DNA of 64,000 nucleotides from Paenibacillus sp. TCA20 (GCF_000732325.1 NZ_BBIW01000016.1:50775-114774), one strand, 5' to 3'. Shown: positions 17,800-27,079, counted from the stretch's first letter. Numbers and translations: made by a program. Notes: a model not told the origin generated them from the sequence alone.

Positions 17800-19336
17800 C
17801 GAGAAGATCATTCGGAGAGGCTTGCAGTCGGTAATTGAGAGAAAGTTTCCTAAGTTGTTCAGCTTCCGATTTGCCGAGAACGGGCAAGAGGCGCTGGAGC
17901 TGCTTGACCAGGAATCTGCAGATATTATGCTCACAGATATTCGTATGCCCATTATGGATGGGATTGAGCTGATGGAACAGCTGCAAGACCACCCGGTTAT
18001 CCCAGAGGTTGTACTGCTGTCCGGCTATAATGATTTTGCTTATGCTCAGAAAGGAATCCGCTGTGGTGTGAAGGATTATCTTGTCAAGCCTGTAGTTCGG
18101 GAGGAGCTGTTTGCCGTCCTGACGCGGTTAATACGGGACATAAGGATCAAAGGAGAACGAGCAGACAGGGCAGATGAAGATGCCAGCCTGTATGCTGCCG
18201 AGCTGGTTACTTTACATGTGAATCAGGTAGATGTGGGTAATGCCATAACACCGAACAAGCTGAAGCAGGCTGGCCTAAGCTGGTTAGCTGGAGGATATAC
18301 GCTGGGCTTGCTTACGCGACGCAGTGGGGAAGGACCTGGCAGTGCGGATACAGCTTACCTCCGGAATCAAATCGCTGAACGATTACAAGAGCATATGGAT
18401 TGGACACTCACTCGTGATGGAAAAGGTGGTATGATGATGATCGCCCGCGATCCGGTGATGTTCTACCAATTGGCAGAGAAGTGGAAACTAAGTAGAGATG
18501 AGCCGGGGCTGCGGATTGCAATTAGCGGTTCTGTTCAGGGAATAGAGCAGGTACGGCTGGCCTACAGTCAAGCGAAGCAAACGTTGAAATACGGTATTCT
18601 GCTTCCTGAGCTTGATGTGCTGGACTACACCAGCTTAAGCAAACGCACTGAGGAGCGGCATGTCGTTCCTGTTGATCTGATTCAGCGATTATCGAATCTC
18701 ATTGGTATGGGGCGCAGAGATGAGATCAAGCTTCTTCTTGATCAAATCCTTGATGTCCGCATTATTAGCAGCTGCGAGATCGGCTATCTGGAGCGAATTA
18801 GCCAGCTGTTGAACGAGGAATTGTTTGATAAGCTGTTCCGCATTTACGGAGATAAGGTGCTTGAATTATTGAGGACGTATGCTCCTGTAGGTCACATTGG
18901 AAACTTCGATCGATTCGAAGATTATTACATAGCTGTCGAGCAGCTTCTCCATCGTCTGGATCTGTTTATTCAGAACCGCAAAGAGCAGGTGCCGACGGAA
19001 CAGAATACGATGCAAAAAGTTCTCGACTACTTGCAGACGCATTATGCTGACGATTTGAACATGGCGGTCGTCTCCAATCATTTCTCGCTCAATTACTCGT
19101 ATTTCAGCCATGCCTTCCAGGAGTATAGTGGGGAGAGCTTCTCGAACTATGTCCGCCGGCTAAGGCTGGATAAGGCCAAGGAGCTGCTGGTTCACTCTGA
19201 TCTGAAGGTGTATGAGATCAGTGCGCAGGTTGGATTCGAGAATGTGAAGCATTTTACGAGAATATTCAAAGACACCGAAGGCATCACAGCATTGGAATTC
19301 CGAGGCCAGCGAAGGCGGTTTGAAACGGAAGTATAA
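17774..19336 (+). CDS. YesN-type response regulator with AraC DNA-binding domain
   Basis: 520 aa. The receiver domain has the acidic pair at 8-9, phospho-acceptor Asp55 in MLTDIRMP and the conserved Lys in VKDYLVKP. A central linker region of unknown fold follows, and two AraC-type helix-turn-helix motifs lie at the C-terminus (about 415-515: DDLNMAVVSNHFSLNYSYFSHAFQEYSG and VYEISAQVGFENVKHFTRIFK). It would activate sugar-uptake genes in response to the upstream kinase. Start ATG 17774 has GGAGTGG upstream, inside the kinase gene. A strong terminator follows. Confidence 0.93.
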   Translation: MISLLIVDDEKIIRRGLQSVIERKFPKLFSFRFAENGQEALELLDQESADIMLTDIRMPIMDGIELMEQLQDHPVIPEVVLLSGYNDFAYAQKGIRCGVKDYLVKPVVREELFAVLTRLIRDIRIKGERADRADEDASLYAAELVTLHVNQVDVGNAITPNKLKQAGLSWLAGGYTLGLLTRRSGEGPGSADTAYLRNQIAERLQEHMDWTLTRDGKGGMMMIARDPVMFYQLAEKWKLSRDEPGLRIAISGSVQGIEQVRLAYSQAKQTLKYGILLPELDVLDYTSLSKRTEERHVVPVDLIQRLSNLIGMGRRDEIKLLLDQILDVRIISSCEIGYLERISQLLNEELFDKLFRIYGDKVLELLRTYAPVGHIGNFDRFEDYYIAVEQLLHRLDLFIQNRKEQVPTEQNTMQKVLDYLQTHYADDLNMAVVSNHFSLNYSYFSHAFQEYSGESFSNYVRRLRLDKAKELLVHSDLKVYEISAQVGFENVKHFTRIFKDTEGITALEFRGQRRRFETEV

Positions 19337-19393
19337 CCGGTGTCAGTGTAGGAACGTACTTATAACAACAAGAAACATACACAGCACTGCTGC

Positions 19394-19448
19394 AAAAAAA
19401 GCGACATTTCCCCACGATCATGGAGGAGAGATGTCGCTTTTTTTCGTA
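19394..19448. terminator. Bidirectional terminator
   Basis: Stem AAAAAAAGCGACAT/ATGTCGCTTTTTTT around a 20-odd-base loop with A and T runs on both sides. It separates the convergent YesN-type and isochorismatase-like genes. Confidence 0.9.
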
Positions 19449-19469
19449 AGTTATTTAGCAGCTCGACTA

Positions 19470-20108
19470 TTATCCCTCATGTGCGTCAAACATCGTTTTC
19501 GCATAAAAAACGCCGGAACCGTAAGCACCCGTATTTTGAATGACCACATCCATCACAGGATTATAGGTTTCCTGACGAGACCAATCGCGCTGATATTCGA
19601 GCAGGACAGAGAGCCAGGTGACTGGAATAGCTCCAGCCTGAATCATCCGCTGCACGGCCATGTCATGAGCCTCTGTTGTTGTTCCACCCGAAGCATCTGT
19701 AACGATATATACCTCGTAACCGTCCTTAATGGCGGCCACTGTCGGAAATGCCAGACATACCTCCGTCCACAAAGCGGCCATAATCAGTTTCTTACGGCCT
19801 GTTTTTCTCACCGCATTTACAAAATTCTCATCTTCCCAAGAGTTCATAGAGGTGCGATCAATTGGTTTTTGCTCAGGGAACACCTCCTGGATATGCGGGT
19901 GAAGCGGTCCTGAGAAGGATTCGGAAGCCACCGTTGTCAGAATGATCGGAGCATTGAATACTTTAGCCGTCTTAGCCAATCCCACCGTGTTGTTAATAAT
20001 GACCTGGCGATCAGCGCTTTGCGTGCCAAATAACATCTGTGGCTGATGATCGATAAGGATAATAGCGGAGTTGTCTGGTGTAAGCAAATCTTCTTTGTCC
20101 TTAAACAT
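19470..20108 (-). CDS. Isochorismatase-family (YcaC-like) cysteine hydrolase
   Basis: The frame opens further upstream (to 20183), but ATG 20108 has AAGGTGGG eight bases before it and begins at the family start, giving 212 aa. The catalytic features are visible: Asp in AIILIDHQPQM, Lys in TGRKKLIMAALW and nucleophile Cys in WTEVCLAFP. YcaC-like proteins hydrolyse small amides or imides; the substrate here is unknown. It is divergent from the XapX-amidohydrolase group and may share a regulator with it. Confidence 0.88.
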   Translation of the reverse strand: MFKDKEDLLTPDNSAIILIDHQPQMLFGTQSADRQVIINNTVGLAKTAKVFNAPIILTTVASESFSGPLHPHIQEVFPEQKPIDRTSMNSWEDENFVNAVRKTGRKKLIMAALWTEVCLAFPTVAAIKDGYEVYIVTDASGGTTTEAHDMAVQRMIQAGAIPVTWLSVLLEYQRDWSRQETYNPVMDVVIQNTGAYGSGVFYAKTMFDAHEG

Positions 20109-20248
20109 ATAAAAGTCCCACCTTCGCTCTATTTTGGATACAGCAGACTTTAATCGGCTAAGCGATGTGCTGTTGTATGCCACTTATACTAGAAAAATAA
20201 TCCATTTTAAACAATTGGCTTTTTTCTATAGGAAAGATAGGAAGAAAT

Positions 20249-20285
20249 TATACCTTGAATATAAGTTTTTACTATATCAGGTATA
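20249..20285. promoter_or_regulatory. Inverted repeat in the divergent promoter region
   Basis: TATACC (20249-20254) and GGTATA (20280-20285) are perfect mirror arms, 31 bp centre to centre, about three helical turns. The repeat lies between the isochorismatase-like gene and the XapX gene. It may be a regulator site; the sequence alone does not prove it. Confidence 0.3.
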
Positions 20286-20381
20286 GAGAGAGCCTTATTG
20301 ATGCGTTTTGAAGCCTTCCCATAGAATGAAACTATCAAAAACTTGTGTAAGATCAATTCTGAGCGTAAGGAGGTATTCTAC

Positions 20382-20555
20382 ATGTGGGGATCCATGATCT
20401 TGGCATTAGGCACAGGGATTGCAATCGGCATCGTGTTCCAATCGCTTCGTATACCCTCTCCCGCACCGCCATTCTTAGGCTTGCTAGGCTTATTCGGCAT
20501 GTTCCTGGGGCAGCGATTAATTCCATGGATCAAACTCTGGCTATCCAGTAAGTAG
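20382..20555 (+). CDS. XapX-domain small membrane protein
   Basis: 57 aa from ATG 20382, which has AAGGAGG eight bases upstream; an upstream ATG at 20343 has no such site. Two hydrophobic segments are joined by a loop with the XapX pattern (RIPSPAPPFLGLLGLFGMFLGQ). XapX proteins are small membrane proteins of unknown function, often found beside hydrolases and amidohydrolases as here. It starts a likely operon with the amidohydrolase (27-bp gap), VOC dioxygenase-like and GAPDH genes. Confidence 0.85.
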   Translation: MWGSMILALGTGIAIGIVFQSLRIPSPAPPFLGLLGLFGMFLGQRLIPWIKLWLSSK

Positions 20556-20582
20556 TACATAACATGTAAAGGGGGATATACG

Positions 20583-22424
20583 ATGTCCGAGCAAACGCGT
20601 GTTACAGAAGCAGAACTCATTATTCATAATGCGCACATGATTACAATGGACGAGGCGAATCCGATCGCTTCCGCTGCAGCCATCAAATCGGGCCGATTTA
20701 TAGCCGTTGGAGAAGAGGCTGAAGTCATGCAGTATCAAGGGGCAGCAACCCGTATGGTAAACGCCAATAAGCGGATGCTGATTCCGGGACTGAATGATTC
20801 TCACATTCATCTGATTCGCGGTGGTTTGAACTACAATCTAGAGCTTCGCTGGGACGGAGTGCCGTCGGTCGCTGATGCTTTGCGTATGCTAAAGGCTCAG
20901 GTTGACCGCACACCCGCACCGCATTGGGTTAGAGTTGTGGGTGGTTGGACAGAGTTCCAATTCAAGGAACGCAGAATGCCTACCCTGGACGAGATTAATC
21001 GCATCGCACCGGATACACCGGTGTTCATTCTTAATTTGTACCGTCAGGCCTTCTTGAATAAAGCGGCTCTTCGCGTAGTTGGCTATACGAAGGACACACC
21101 GAATCCACCAGGCGGCGAGATTCAGCGGGACAGCAAGGGGAATCCAACAGGGATGCTGATCGCAAGACCAAATGCAACGATTCTATATGCAACCTTGGCG
21201 CGAGGTCCGAAGCTGGGCTACGAGGATCAGCTGAATTCCACTCGCCTATTTATGCGGGAGCTCAATCGTTTTGGCATCACGAGTGTCATCGATGCCGGCG
21301 GCGGTTTTCAGAATTATCCGGATGACTATCAAGTATTTGAAGAGCTGGACCGACGGGAGGAGATCACGGTTCGCACGGCCTATAATCTCTTTACACAGAA
21401 TCCGAATAAGGAGCTGGCTGATTTCGAGAAGTGGACAGCTTCATCCACCCCTTATACGGGAAGTGCTTATTACCGGCATAACGGTGCGGGTGAAATGCTC
21501 GTATACAGTGCGGCAGATTTTGAGGATTTTGTCGAGCCTCGCCCGGAGCTGCCTGCCGTTCTGGAGGATGAGCTGTTTGGGGTTACACAGCATCTTGTTT
21601 CGCAGCGGTGGCCATTCCGTCTGCATGCAACATATGGAGAGTCGATCTCCCGATTCTTGGATGTATTTGAACGTGTGAATAAAGAGGTGCCTTTTAAGGA
21701 TCTGCGCTGGATTCTGGATCATGCCGAGACCATTCATGAGCGAGATTTAGAGCGGGTCGTAGCCTTAGGAGGATCGATCGCTGTCCAAAATCGGATGGCA
21801 TTCCAGGGAGAGTATTTTGTTGACCGTTATGGGGCTGAGGCAGCCGAGAATGCGCCGCCGATTGCGAAGATGCTTACGGCTGGTCTGCGCGTAGGCGTTG
21901 GAACGGACGCGACTCGTGTGGCGAGCTATAATCCATGGGTAGCCTTGTACTGGCTCGTAACGGGCAAAACACTCGGCGGACTCTCCTTGTATCCGGAATC
22001 CAACCGTGTGGAGCGCCATGAAGCGCTTCGGATGTATACGGCAGGGAATGCATGGTTCTCCAAGGAAGAGGATGTCAAAGGGCAGATCAAAGCTGGTTAT
22101 TATGCGGATTTTTCGCTGCTCTCAGCTAACTTCTTGAGTGTTCCTGAAGAGGAGATCAAAAAAATCGAATCGGTATTGACGGTAGTCGGAGGGAAGATCG
22201 TCTATGGCGTCGGCGAATTCCAGCATTTATCACCTCTAGCTCCCAAAGCAAGCCCCGACTGGTCGCCGCATAACTATTACGGCGGGTACTATAAGACACC
22301 TATATCCGGAGGGACAAACGGCCAGCAAGTGTTAGATCAACAGCATCAACAGCTTCACCATCATCACAGATGCAGTCACCACCATGGAGGGGGGTTCTGC
22401 GACTTGGATTGTTTTGTGTTCTAG
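20583..22424 (+). CDS. YtcJ-like amidohydrolase with a His/Cys-rich C-terminal tail
   Basis: 613 aa, start after AAAGGGGG. The amidohydrolase fold is marked by the HxH metal motif in PGLNDSHIHL, a later His in ILDHAETIHERD and an Asp in VGTDATRV. YtcJ-like enzymes (amidohydrolase family 3) hydrolyse C-N bonds in small compounds or N-acyl groups. The unusual part is the last 30 residues, rich in Gln, His and Cys (QQHQQLHHHH, RCSHHH, FCDLDC), absent from the family core and able to bind metal. It lies between XapX and a ring-cleaving-dioxygenase-like gene. Confidence 0.88.
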   Translation: MSEQTRVTEAELIIHNAHMITMDEANPIASAAAIKSGRFIAVGEEAEVMQYQGAATRMVNANKRMLIPGLNDSHIHLIRGGLNYNLELRWDGVPSVADALRMLKAQVDRTPAPHWVRVVGGWTEFQFKERRMPTLDEINRIAPDTPVFILNLYRQAFLNKAALRVVGYTKDTPNPPGGEIQRDSKGNPTGMLIARPNATILYATLARGPKLGYEDQLNSTRLFMRELNRFGITSVIDAGGGFQNYPDDYQVFEELDRREEITVRTAYNLFTQNPNKELADFEKWTASSTPYTGSAYYRHNGAGEMLVYSAADFEDFVEPRPELPAVLEDELFGVTQHLVSQRWPFRLHATYGESISRFLDVFERVNKEVPFKDLRWILDHAETIHERDLERVVALGGSIAVQNRMAFQGEYFVDRYGAEAAENAPPIAKMLTAGLRVGVGTDATRVASYNPWVALYWLVTGKTLGGLSLYPESNRVERHEALRMYTAGNAWFSKEEDVKGQIKAGYYADFSLLSANFLSVPEEEIKKIESVLTVVGGKIVYGVGEFQHLSPLAPKASPDWSPHNYYGGYYKTPISGGTNGQQVLDQQHQQLHHHHRCSHHHGGGFCDLDCFVF

Positions 22425-22541
22425 AAGTATAGTCCTATACGAAGCAGAGGCTGTGCACAGGCTGCCGTTTGATCGGCGGCCTGTTGATGGTTGCAAGAGC
22501 TTCCCCGTTTCTTACTAAGCATAACTTGGAGGTTGTTTATC

Positions 22542-23492
22542 ATGACTAAAAAAACAGCTGGAATTCATCACATTACATCGTTTGTGGGTAATCCGCAGAG
22601 AAACGTTGATTTTTACGCGGGGGTATTAGGTCTCCGGCTCGTAAAAAAGACCGTCAACTTCGATGCTCCCGAAGTATATCATCTTTATTTCGGCAATGAA
22701 GTGGGAAGTCCCGGCACAGCGATGACGTTCTTTCCATTCGATGGAGCCCGCCGCGGCAGAGTGGGAGGAGGCCAGGTTGGGCTCACTACGTTTGTGGTCC
22801 CGGCCGGAGCGTTGACATTCTGGGAAGAGCGATTGGCTAAACTGAACGTTGAATTTAAGCGCACGCAGCGTTTCAATGAGACCTACCTGCAATTCAATGA
22901 TAAGGACGGCCTGCAGCTGGAAGTGGTTGCGAGAGAAGAAGGGACGTTAAGCAAGTGGTCCTATGGGGGCGTGCCAGCCGATAAAGCGATCAAAGGGTTT
23001 GGCGGAGCAGTGCTATATAGCACGAATCCCGAACAAACCCAGAATACGCTAAGAACCGTTATGGGCTTGGACAAAGTCGGCGAAGAGGGCGGACTGGTAC
23101 GATATCGTTCCTATGGTGATCTTGGTAACATCATCGACGTTAATGCTGAACCCATGGGATGGGGGAGTGAAGGCGCAGGCACCGTTCATCATATTGCATG
23201 GCGGGCACAGCATAGCGAGGATCATGTCATGTGGCGTGAGCATGTTGTGCAGCACGGTTTTCAAGCCACGCCAATCATTGATCGCCAGTATTTTAATGCG
23301 ATATACTTCCGCGAACAAGGGGGAATCCTGTTTGAGATCGCTACCGACCCTCCAGGATTTGCAACCGATGAGCCTATGGAGAGCCTGGGGGAGAAGCTTC
23401 AGCTTCCACCTTGGTTGGAATCCCAGCGAGACATTGTAGAGGGGAATCTTCTTCCCATTGAAGTTCGTGTGTTAGGCGAAGATATACATTAA
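22542..23492 (+). CDS. Ring-cleaving dioxygenase-like VOC protein (MhqO/MhqE type)
   Basis: 316 aa from ATG 22542 after TTGGAGG; the frame runs further upstream without a ribosome site. Two VOC modules are present: GIHHITSFVGNPQRNVDFY with FGNEVGSPGTAMTFFPF, and a second with GTVHHIAWRA and LFEIATDPPGF. The His, His, Glu metal set expected for extradiol-type dioxygenases is visible. Relatives in Bacillus subtilis (MhqO, MhqE) belong to the quinone stress response. This fits the redox-type neighbours, but the substrate is unknown. Confidence 0.88.
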   Translation: MTKKTAGIHHITSFVGNPQRNVDFYAGVLGLRLVKKTVNFDAPEVYHLYFGNEVGSPGTAMTFFPFDGARRGRVGGGQVGLTTFVVPAGALTFWEERLAKLNVEFKRTQRFNETYLQFNDKDGLQLEVVAREEGTLSKWSYGGVPADKAIKGFGGAVLYSTNPEQTQNTLRTVMGLDKVGEEGGLVRYRSYGDLGNIIDVNAEPMGWGSEGAGTVHHIAWRAQHSEDHVMWREHVVQHGFQATPIIDRQYFNAIYFREQGGILFEIATDPPGFATDEPMESLGEKLQLPPWLESQRDIVEGNLLPIEVRVLGEDIH

Positions 23493-23525
23493 AGATAAAC
23501 CTAAGGAGATAAATAGGAGGATATC

Positions 23526-24527
23526 ATGGGGAAAATTGCGATTTTTGGATTCGGACGCATTGGAAGACAGCTGCTTCGTGCAGCACTGCTTAACGATTTA
23601 TTTGTACCTTATTCCATCTCAGACATTAAAGATGAAGCTGCGCTGGCTGCCTTGTTTGAAGTAGATACAAATTATAAGCGCTGGCATGAGCCTGTTCAAG
23701 GTAGTGAAGGAAAAATTACGATAGGCGACCGTCACATCCACTACTTGAATGCAGCACAGGAAATTCCGAACTGGGGAGAGCTCGGTGTCGATCTGGTTAT
23801 TGATTGCACAGGACGCGCGGTTACACGGTCTGTTGCAGAGCTCCATCTTCACCGGGGAGCCAACCGAGTGCTCGTAAGCGGTCCAAGCAAGAGCCTGGAG
23901 GATTGTGATGCGGTGCTCCTAAAAGGCATTAACTTGTCCAGCTATGATCCGGTAGAGCATAAAATTATTAGTATGGCCAGCTGCACGACTAACGCATTGG
24001 CACCTGTGGTTAAATTGGTCCAAGAGAATTATGGGATTAAATATGGTTTATTCTCCACCGTTCATTCCTATACCAATACCCAATCATTGACGGATCAGCC
24101 GATGAAAGACCGCAGAGACTCCTGGGCGGCGGCGGAGAACATTATTCCTTCCTCATCGGGAGCTGCCAAAGCACTTAAGTTCATATGGAAGGATCTTCAG
24201 ATCACAGGCAAAGCCTATCGAATTCCAACCCGAACCGGCAGTATTGCGGAATTGAATCTCATTACGGAGAAACCATGTACAGCGCAGGAGATCAATGATA
24301 TGTTCCGCAAGGCTGCCCAAGAAGGCGAGTTAAAAGGCGTGCTGGATGTGCTGGAGGGAGAGTGGGCTTCCTCCCGTATCGTTGCAGATCCGCATTCTTC
24401 AATTATTGATCTTCCGCTAACACAGGTCCAGGGCGAGCTCTTATCCGTTGCAGCCTGGTACGACAATGAATGGGGCTATGCTTCCCGGTTAGCTGAAGTC
24501 GCTGCCTTTCTTGCGATCGAGCAATAA
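23526..24527 (+). CDS. Divergent glyceraldehyde-3-phosphate dehydrogenase-like protein
   Basis: 333 aa, start after AGGAGG. The NAD-binding motif GFGRIGR is at the N-terminus, and the catalytic SCTTN (Cys153) and His180 in HSYTNTQ are intact, with the C-terminal YDNEWGYA signature. Parts of the family core differ from housekeeping GapA: the first loop reads NYKRWHEPVQ, and RIPTRTGSIAELN replaces the usual RVPTPTGS-VDL. It is in a non-glycolytic context after a dioxygenase-like gene, so it may be an accessory or stress-resistant GAPDH or act on another aldehyde phosphate. A terminator follows. Confidence 0.88.
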   Translation: MGKIAIFGFGRIGRQLLRAALLNDLFVPYSISDIKDEAALAALFEVDTNYKRWHEPVQGSEGKITIGDRHIHYLNAAQEIPNWGELGVDLVIDCTGRAVTRSVAELHLHRGANRVLVSGPSKSLEDCDAVLLKGINLSSYDPVEHKIISMASCTTNALAPVVKLVQENYGIKYGLFSTVHSYTNTQSLTDQPMKDRRDSWAAAENIIPSSSGAAKALKFIWKDLQITGKAYRIPTRTGSIAELNLITEKPCTAQEINDMFRKAAQEGELKGVLDVLEGEWASSRIVADPHSSIIDLPLTQVQGELLSVAAWYDNEWGYASRLAEVAAFLAIEQ

Positions 24528-24551
24528 GCTTATTTGAATAAAATGAAAAGA

Positions 24552-24597
24552 AAGCATGCACCGGTAAAACTGAGGTTTCACGGGTGCATGCTTTTTT
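24552..24597. terminator. Bidirectional terminator
   Basis: Stem AAGCATGCACC/GGTGCATGCTT with a 20-base loop and a T run. It lies between the convergent GAPDH-like and MFS genes. Confidence 0.9.
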
Positions 24598-24612
24598 CAA
24601 TTTTTCATAGAC

Positions 24613-25836
24613 TTAAATCGAACGGTTCGGCTGATGCTGATGGCCGGTTGCAGCAGGCGGCTCTCGAAGCGGAATTAACAGTGGAACGATCATGCTTAGA
24701 CAGAGCAGGCCAGCCAGGATTTCAAATGTAAGTAGATGACCTCCCCTATCAATGAGATAAATGGAGAGTATAGGTCCGAGCGACGCACCTATAAATAGCA
24801 TGAACATGTGGAACGAAACGGCAATGGCTCTAACCTCTCCTGCAAGCTGACCGATCAGCGAGATGAGGGCAGGAAGTGCAATGGCAACGCCCGTTGTGAA
24901 TACGATGCTCATCAGGATCAGGAAGGTTAAATTAGGCCAGACTCCGAGAAATCCGAGACCGATAGCTGCCAATAATAATCCGCTCCACAACACACGTTTC
25001 ACCCCGTACTTGGCGACCAGTTTACCGTCGAATGGAGACACCAGCATGCCGATAATACCTGCTGTCCGAATCCATAAAATATCCTCATGACTTAATTGAA
25101 ATGGCGGACTCGTCAAGTAACTGCCGAGCGTCGTAAAATATCCAACCAGTGCAGTGAACAGGATCGTCGATATAATGTAGCAAAAAGGAAGTCCTTTGAT
25201 CTGAAAAATGGTACCGATCCGGACGAATGAAGCAGCAATGCTGCCTCGCTTCCGATCATTCGAGTCGCTTGGAATTCCAAAGGTAATGATCACAAAAGAT
25301 ATGAGATAGATGCCGAACAAAAAATAGAATACGTACGACCAGCTGAACGTGAACACGATGATACTGCTGTAAATTTGTCCGATGATACTGGCCATCAGGA
25401 AGGCGGTACTAATAAATCCGATCATCGTTACTCGCTTCTTCGCGGGGAACATCTCCATGGCATAGGCTAGAACAGATGGGGGGAACATGGAAGCAGCCAA
25501 GCCTTGAAGACAACGCAAAGCAACAAGCCAAAAGAAGGATTGGACGGTGCCGATCAATAGTGTTGTTAAGGTTAGCAGCAGCAGCCCGGTAATCATCAAT
25601 TTTTTACGTCCATATCGATCAGATAGAACCCCGAAGAGGAGTCCTCCGCCTGCGAAGGCAAAAGAGAATGCGCTGCCGACCCAAGCGGCTTGAGAGGAAG
25701 ATACTTGGAATACTTCAGCGAATAGTGAGATTAAAGGAATCGTTATGTAGACAGCGGAGACAACGATCAATGAACACCAGAACAAAATAATCGTAACGGA
25801 TGAGCTAGGTGCGCGTTCTGTTGATAGACGGCTCAA
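24613..25836 (-). CDS. MFS transporter (DHA1-type multidrug/arabinose-efflux-like)
   Basis: 407 aa, TTG start at 25836 with AAAGGGGG upstream. About 12 membrane segments and the MFS signature GVLSDRYGRKKLM between helices 2 and 3 are visible, plus a matching DGKLVAKYGVKRVL in the second half. It would export small molecules with protons. It is convergent to the XapX-GAPDH operon and divergent from the haloperoxidase-like gene, which suits a role in removing toxic compounds. The substrate is unknown. Confidence 0.9.
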   Translation of the reverse strand: MSRLSTERAPSSSVTIILFWCSLIVVSAVYITIPLISLFAEVFQVSSSQAAWVGSAFSFAFAGGGLLFGVLSDRYGRKKLMITGLLLLTLTTLLIGTVQSFFWLVALRCLQGLAASMFPPSVLAYAMEMFPAKKRVTMIGFISTAFLMASIIGQIYSSIIVFTFSWSYVFYFLFGIYLISFVIITFGIPSDSNDRKRGSIAASFVRIGTIFQIKGLPFCYIISTILFTALVGYFTTLGSYLTSPPFQLSHEDILWIRTAGIIGMLVSPFDGKLVAKYGVKRVLWSGLLLAAIGLGFLGVWPNLTFLILMSIVFTTGVAIALPALISLIGQLAGEVRAIAVSFHMFMLFIGASLGPILSIYLIDRGGHLLTFEILAGLLCLSMIVPLLIPLREPPAATGHQHQPNRSI

Positions 25837-26215
25837 TGGCTGCCCCCTTTCTATGTGTAGTGCGTGTTTCGAGCCGAACCAAGGTGGGTTTCACCGATAC
25901 AGTTAAGCATGGAACCCATTCAAATTTAATCCCCATTAATATTCTCCTTTACATGTAATTAAACCCATCTTATAAGCCGTATATATTCTGATCAATATGG
26001 AGCTAACTATATTTCATATAGTTTTTATTTATAGAATAATTTGATGTATTCACTTGATATGCTCATCCAATTTAAGGGTAATTACATATAGAAAAATCCT
26101 ATAGAAGGTATAGTAAATTGCTAAAATACAATACTTAAAAAAACCGCTATGATAATGATGAAAAAGGTCAGTGGTGGCTGACCCTAAAAAACTAAATCGA
26201 GAGGAACGTATAAAC
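25837..26215. other. Intergenic region between divergent MFS and haloperoxidase-like genes
   Basis: AT-rich, with no gene seen. It contains a perfect 7-bp inverted repeat, AACTATA-TTTCA-TATAGTT (26005-26023), of a size and form used by dimeric repressors. No clear sigma-A promoter could be fixed. Confidence 0.5.
26005..26023. promoter_or_regulatory. Candidate operator, perfect inverted repeat
   Basis: AACTATA-N5-TATAGTT between two divergent genes. The size is like MarR/HxlR-type operators. The binding protein is not known and no such regulator is adjacent. Confidence 0.4.
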
Positions 26216-27052
26216 ATGCCTAAATTAAATGTAGGAACCGAAAACGGACAACCGATTGAACTATATTTTGAGGATCTTGGTGCGGGTAAACCCGTCATTC
26301 TCATTCATGGCTGGCCGCTCAGCGGACGTTCTTGGGAGAAGCAGGTTCCAGCGCTTATCAACGCAGGCTATCGTGTAATTACTTATGACCGCCGCGGATT
26401 TGGACAATCCTCTCAGCCGTATAATGGATACGACTACGATACGTTTGCAGCTGATCTTGATCAGCTGATTACACATCTGGATCTGAGCGATGTAACACTG
26501 GTCGGTTTCTCCATGGGTGGCGGTGAGGTTGCCCGGTACATTGGTACCTATGGAACGAGTCGTGTTAGAAAAGCCGTACTGGCAGGTGCTGTTCCTCCGT
26601 ACTTCTACAAATCTGCCGAGCATCCGGAAGGGGGATTGGACGAAGCGACGATTCAAGAATTTCAAGCCGGCCTGACAGAAGACAGAATCGCTTTTCTCGA
26701 TGGCTTCACGCATAACTTCTTTAAGGCAGGAGATCGAACAGATCTGGTCAGCGAGCCCTTCCGGTTGTACAATGTTGCCATTGCTTCTGCTGCTTCTCCA
26801 AAAGGAACGCTGGATTGTGTTGCTGCCTTCGGCCGGACCGACTTCCGTGAAGACTTGGCCAAATTCGATATCCCGCTGCTCGTCATTCATGGGGATTCCG
26901 ATGCGGTCGTTCCGCTTGAAGTCAGCGGTCAGCTCTCGCATGAAGCCGTGAAAGGCAGTGAACTTGTTGTCATTGAAGGTGGACCACACGGCTTGAATGC
27001 GACTCACGCTGAGCCATTCAATAAAGCGTTAATCGATTTCCTGAATAAATAA
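26216..27052 (+). CDS. Alpha/beta hydrolase, non-heme haloperoxidase-like
   Basis: 278 aa from ATG 26216 after GAGAGGAAC; an upstream start at 26171 lacks a site. The oxyanion-hole motif is IHGWPLSGRSW, the nucleophile elbow is GFSMGGGEVARY, the acid is in IHGDSDAVVP and the His in GGPHGLNATH. This is the cofactor-free haloperoxidase/perhydrolase group, whose real cellular role is usually ester or lactone hydrolysis. Promoter and neighbours suggest stress or xenobiotic use. A strong terminator follows. Confidence 0.9.
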   Translation: MPKLNVGTENGQPIELYFEDLGAGKPVILIHGWPLSGRSWEKQVPALINAGYRVITYDRRGFGQSSQPYNGYDYDTFAADLDQLITHLDLSDVTLVGFSMGGGEVARYIGTYGTSRVRKAVLAGAVPPYFYKSAEHPEGGLDEATIQEFQAGLTEDRIAFLDGFTHNFFKAGDRTDLVSEPFRLYNVAIASAASPKGTLDCVAAFGRTDFREDLAKFDIPLLVIHGDSDAVVPLEVSGQLSHEAVKGSELVVIEGGPHGLNATHAEPFNKALIDFLNK

Positions 27053-27079
27053 ATGGATAAAAAGTAGATCTATATAATA

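Noticed and set aside
19320..19913. Plus-strand open frame opposite the isochorismatase-like gene
   Set aside because: It runs through a strong terminator and has no ribosome site; the minus strand carries the catalytic Asp-Lys-Cys set.
24613..25836. Assigning the MFS gene to a specific drug or sugar
   Set aside because: Signatures show only the superfamily and a DHA1-like form; no substrate can be read.
26261..27007. Long minus-strand open frame opposite the haloperoxidase-like gene
   Set aside because: No ribosome site or recognisable protein; the plus strand encodes a complete enzyme with all catalytic motifs.
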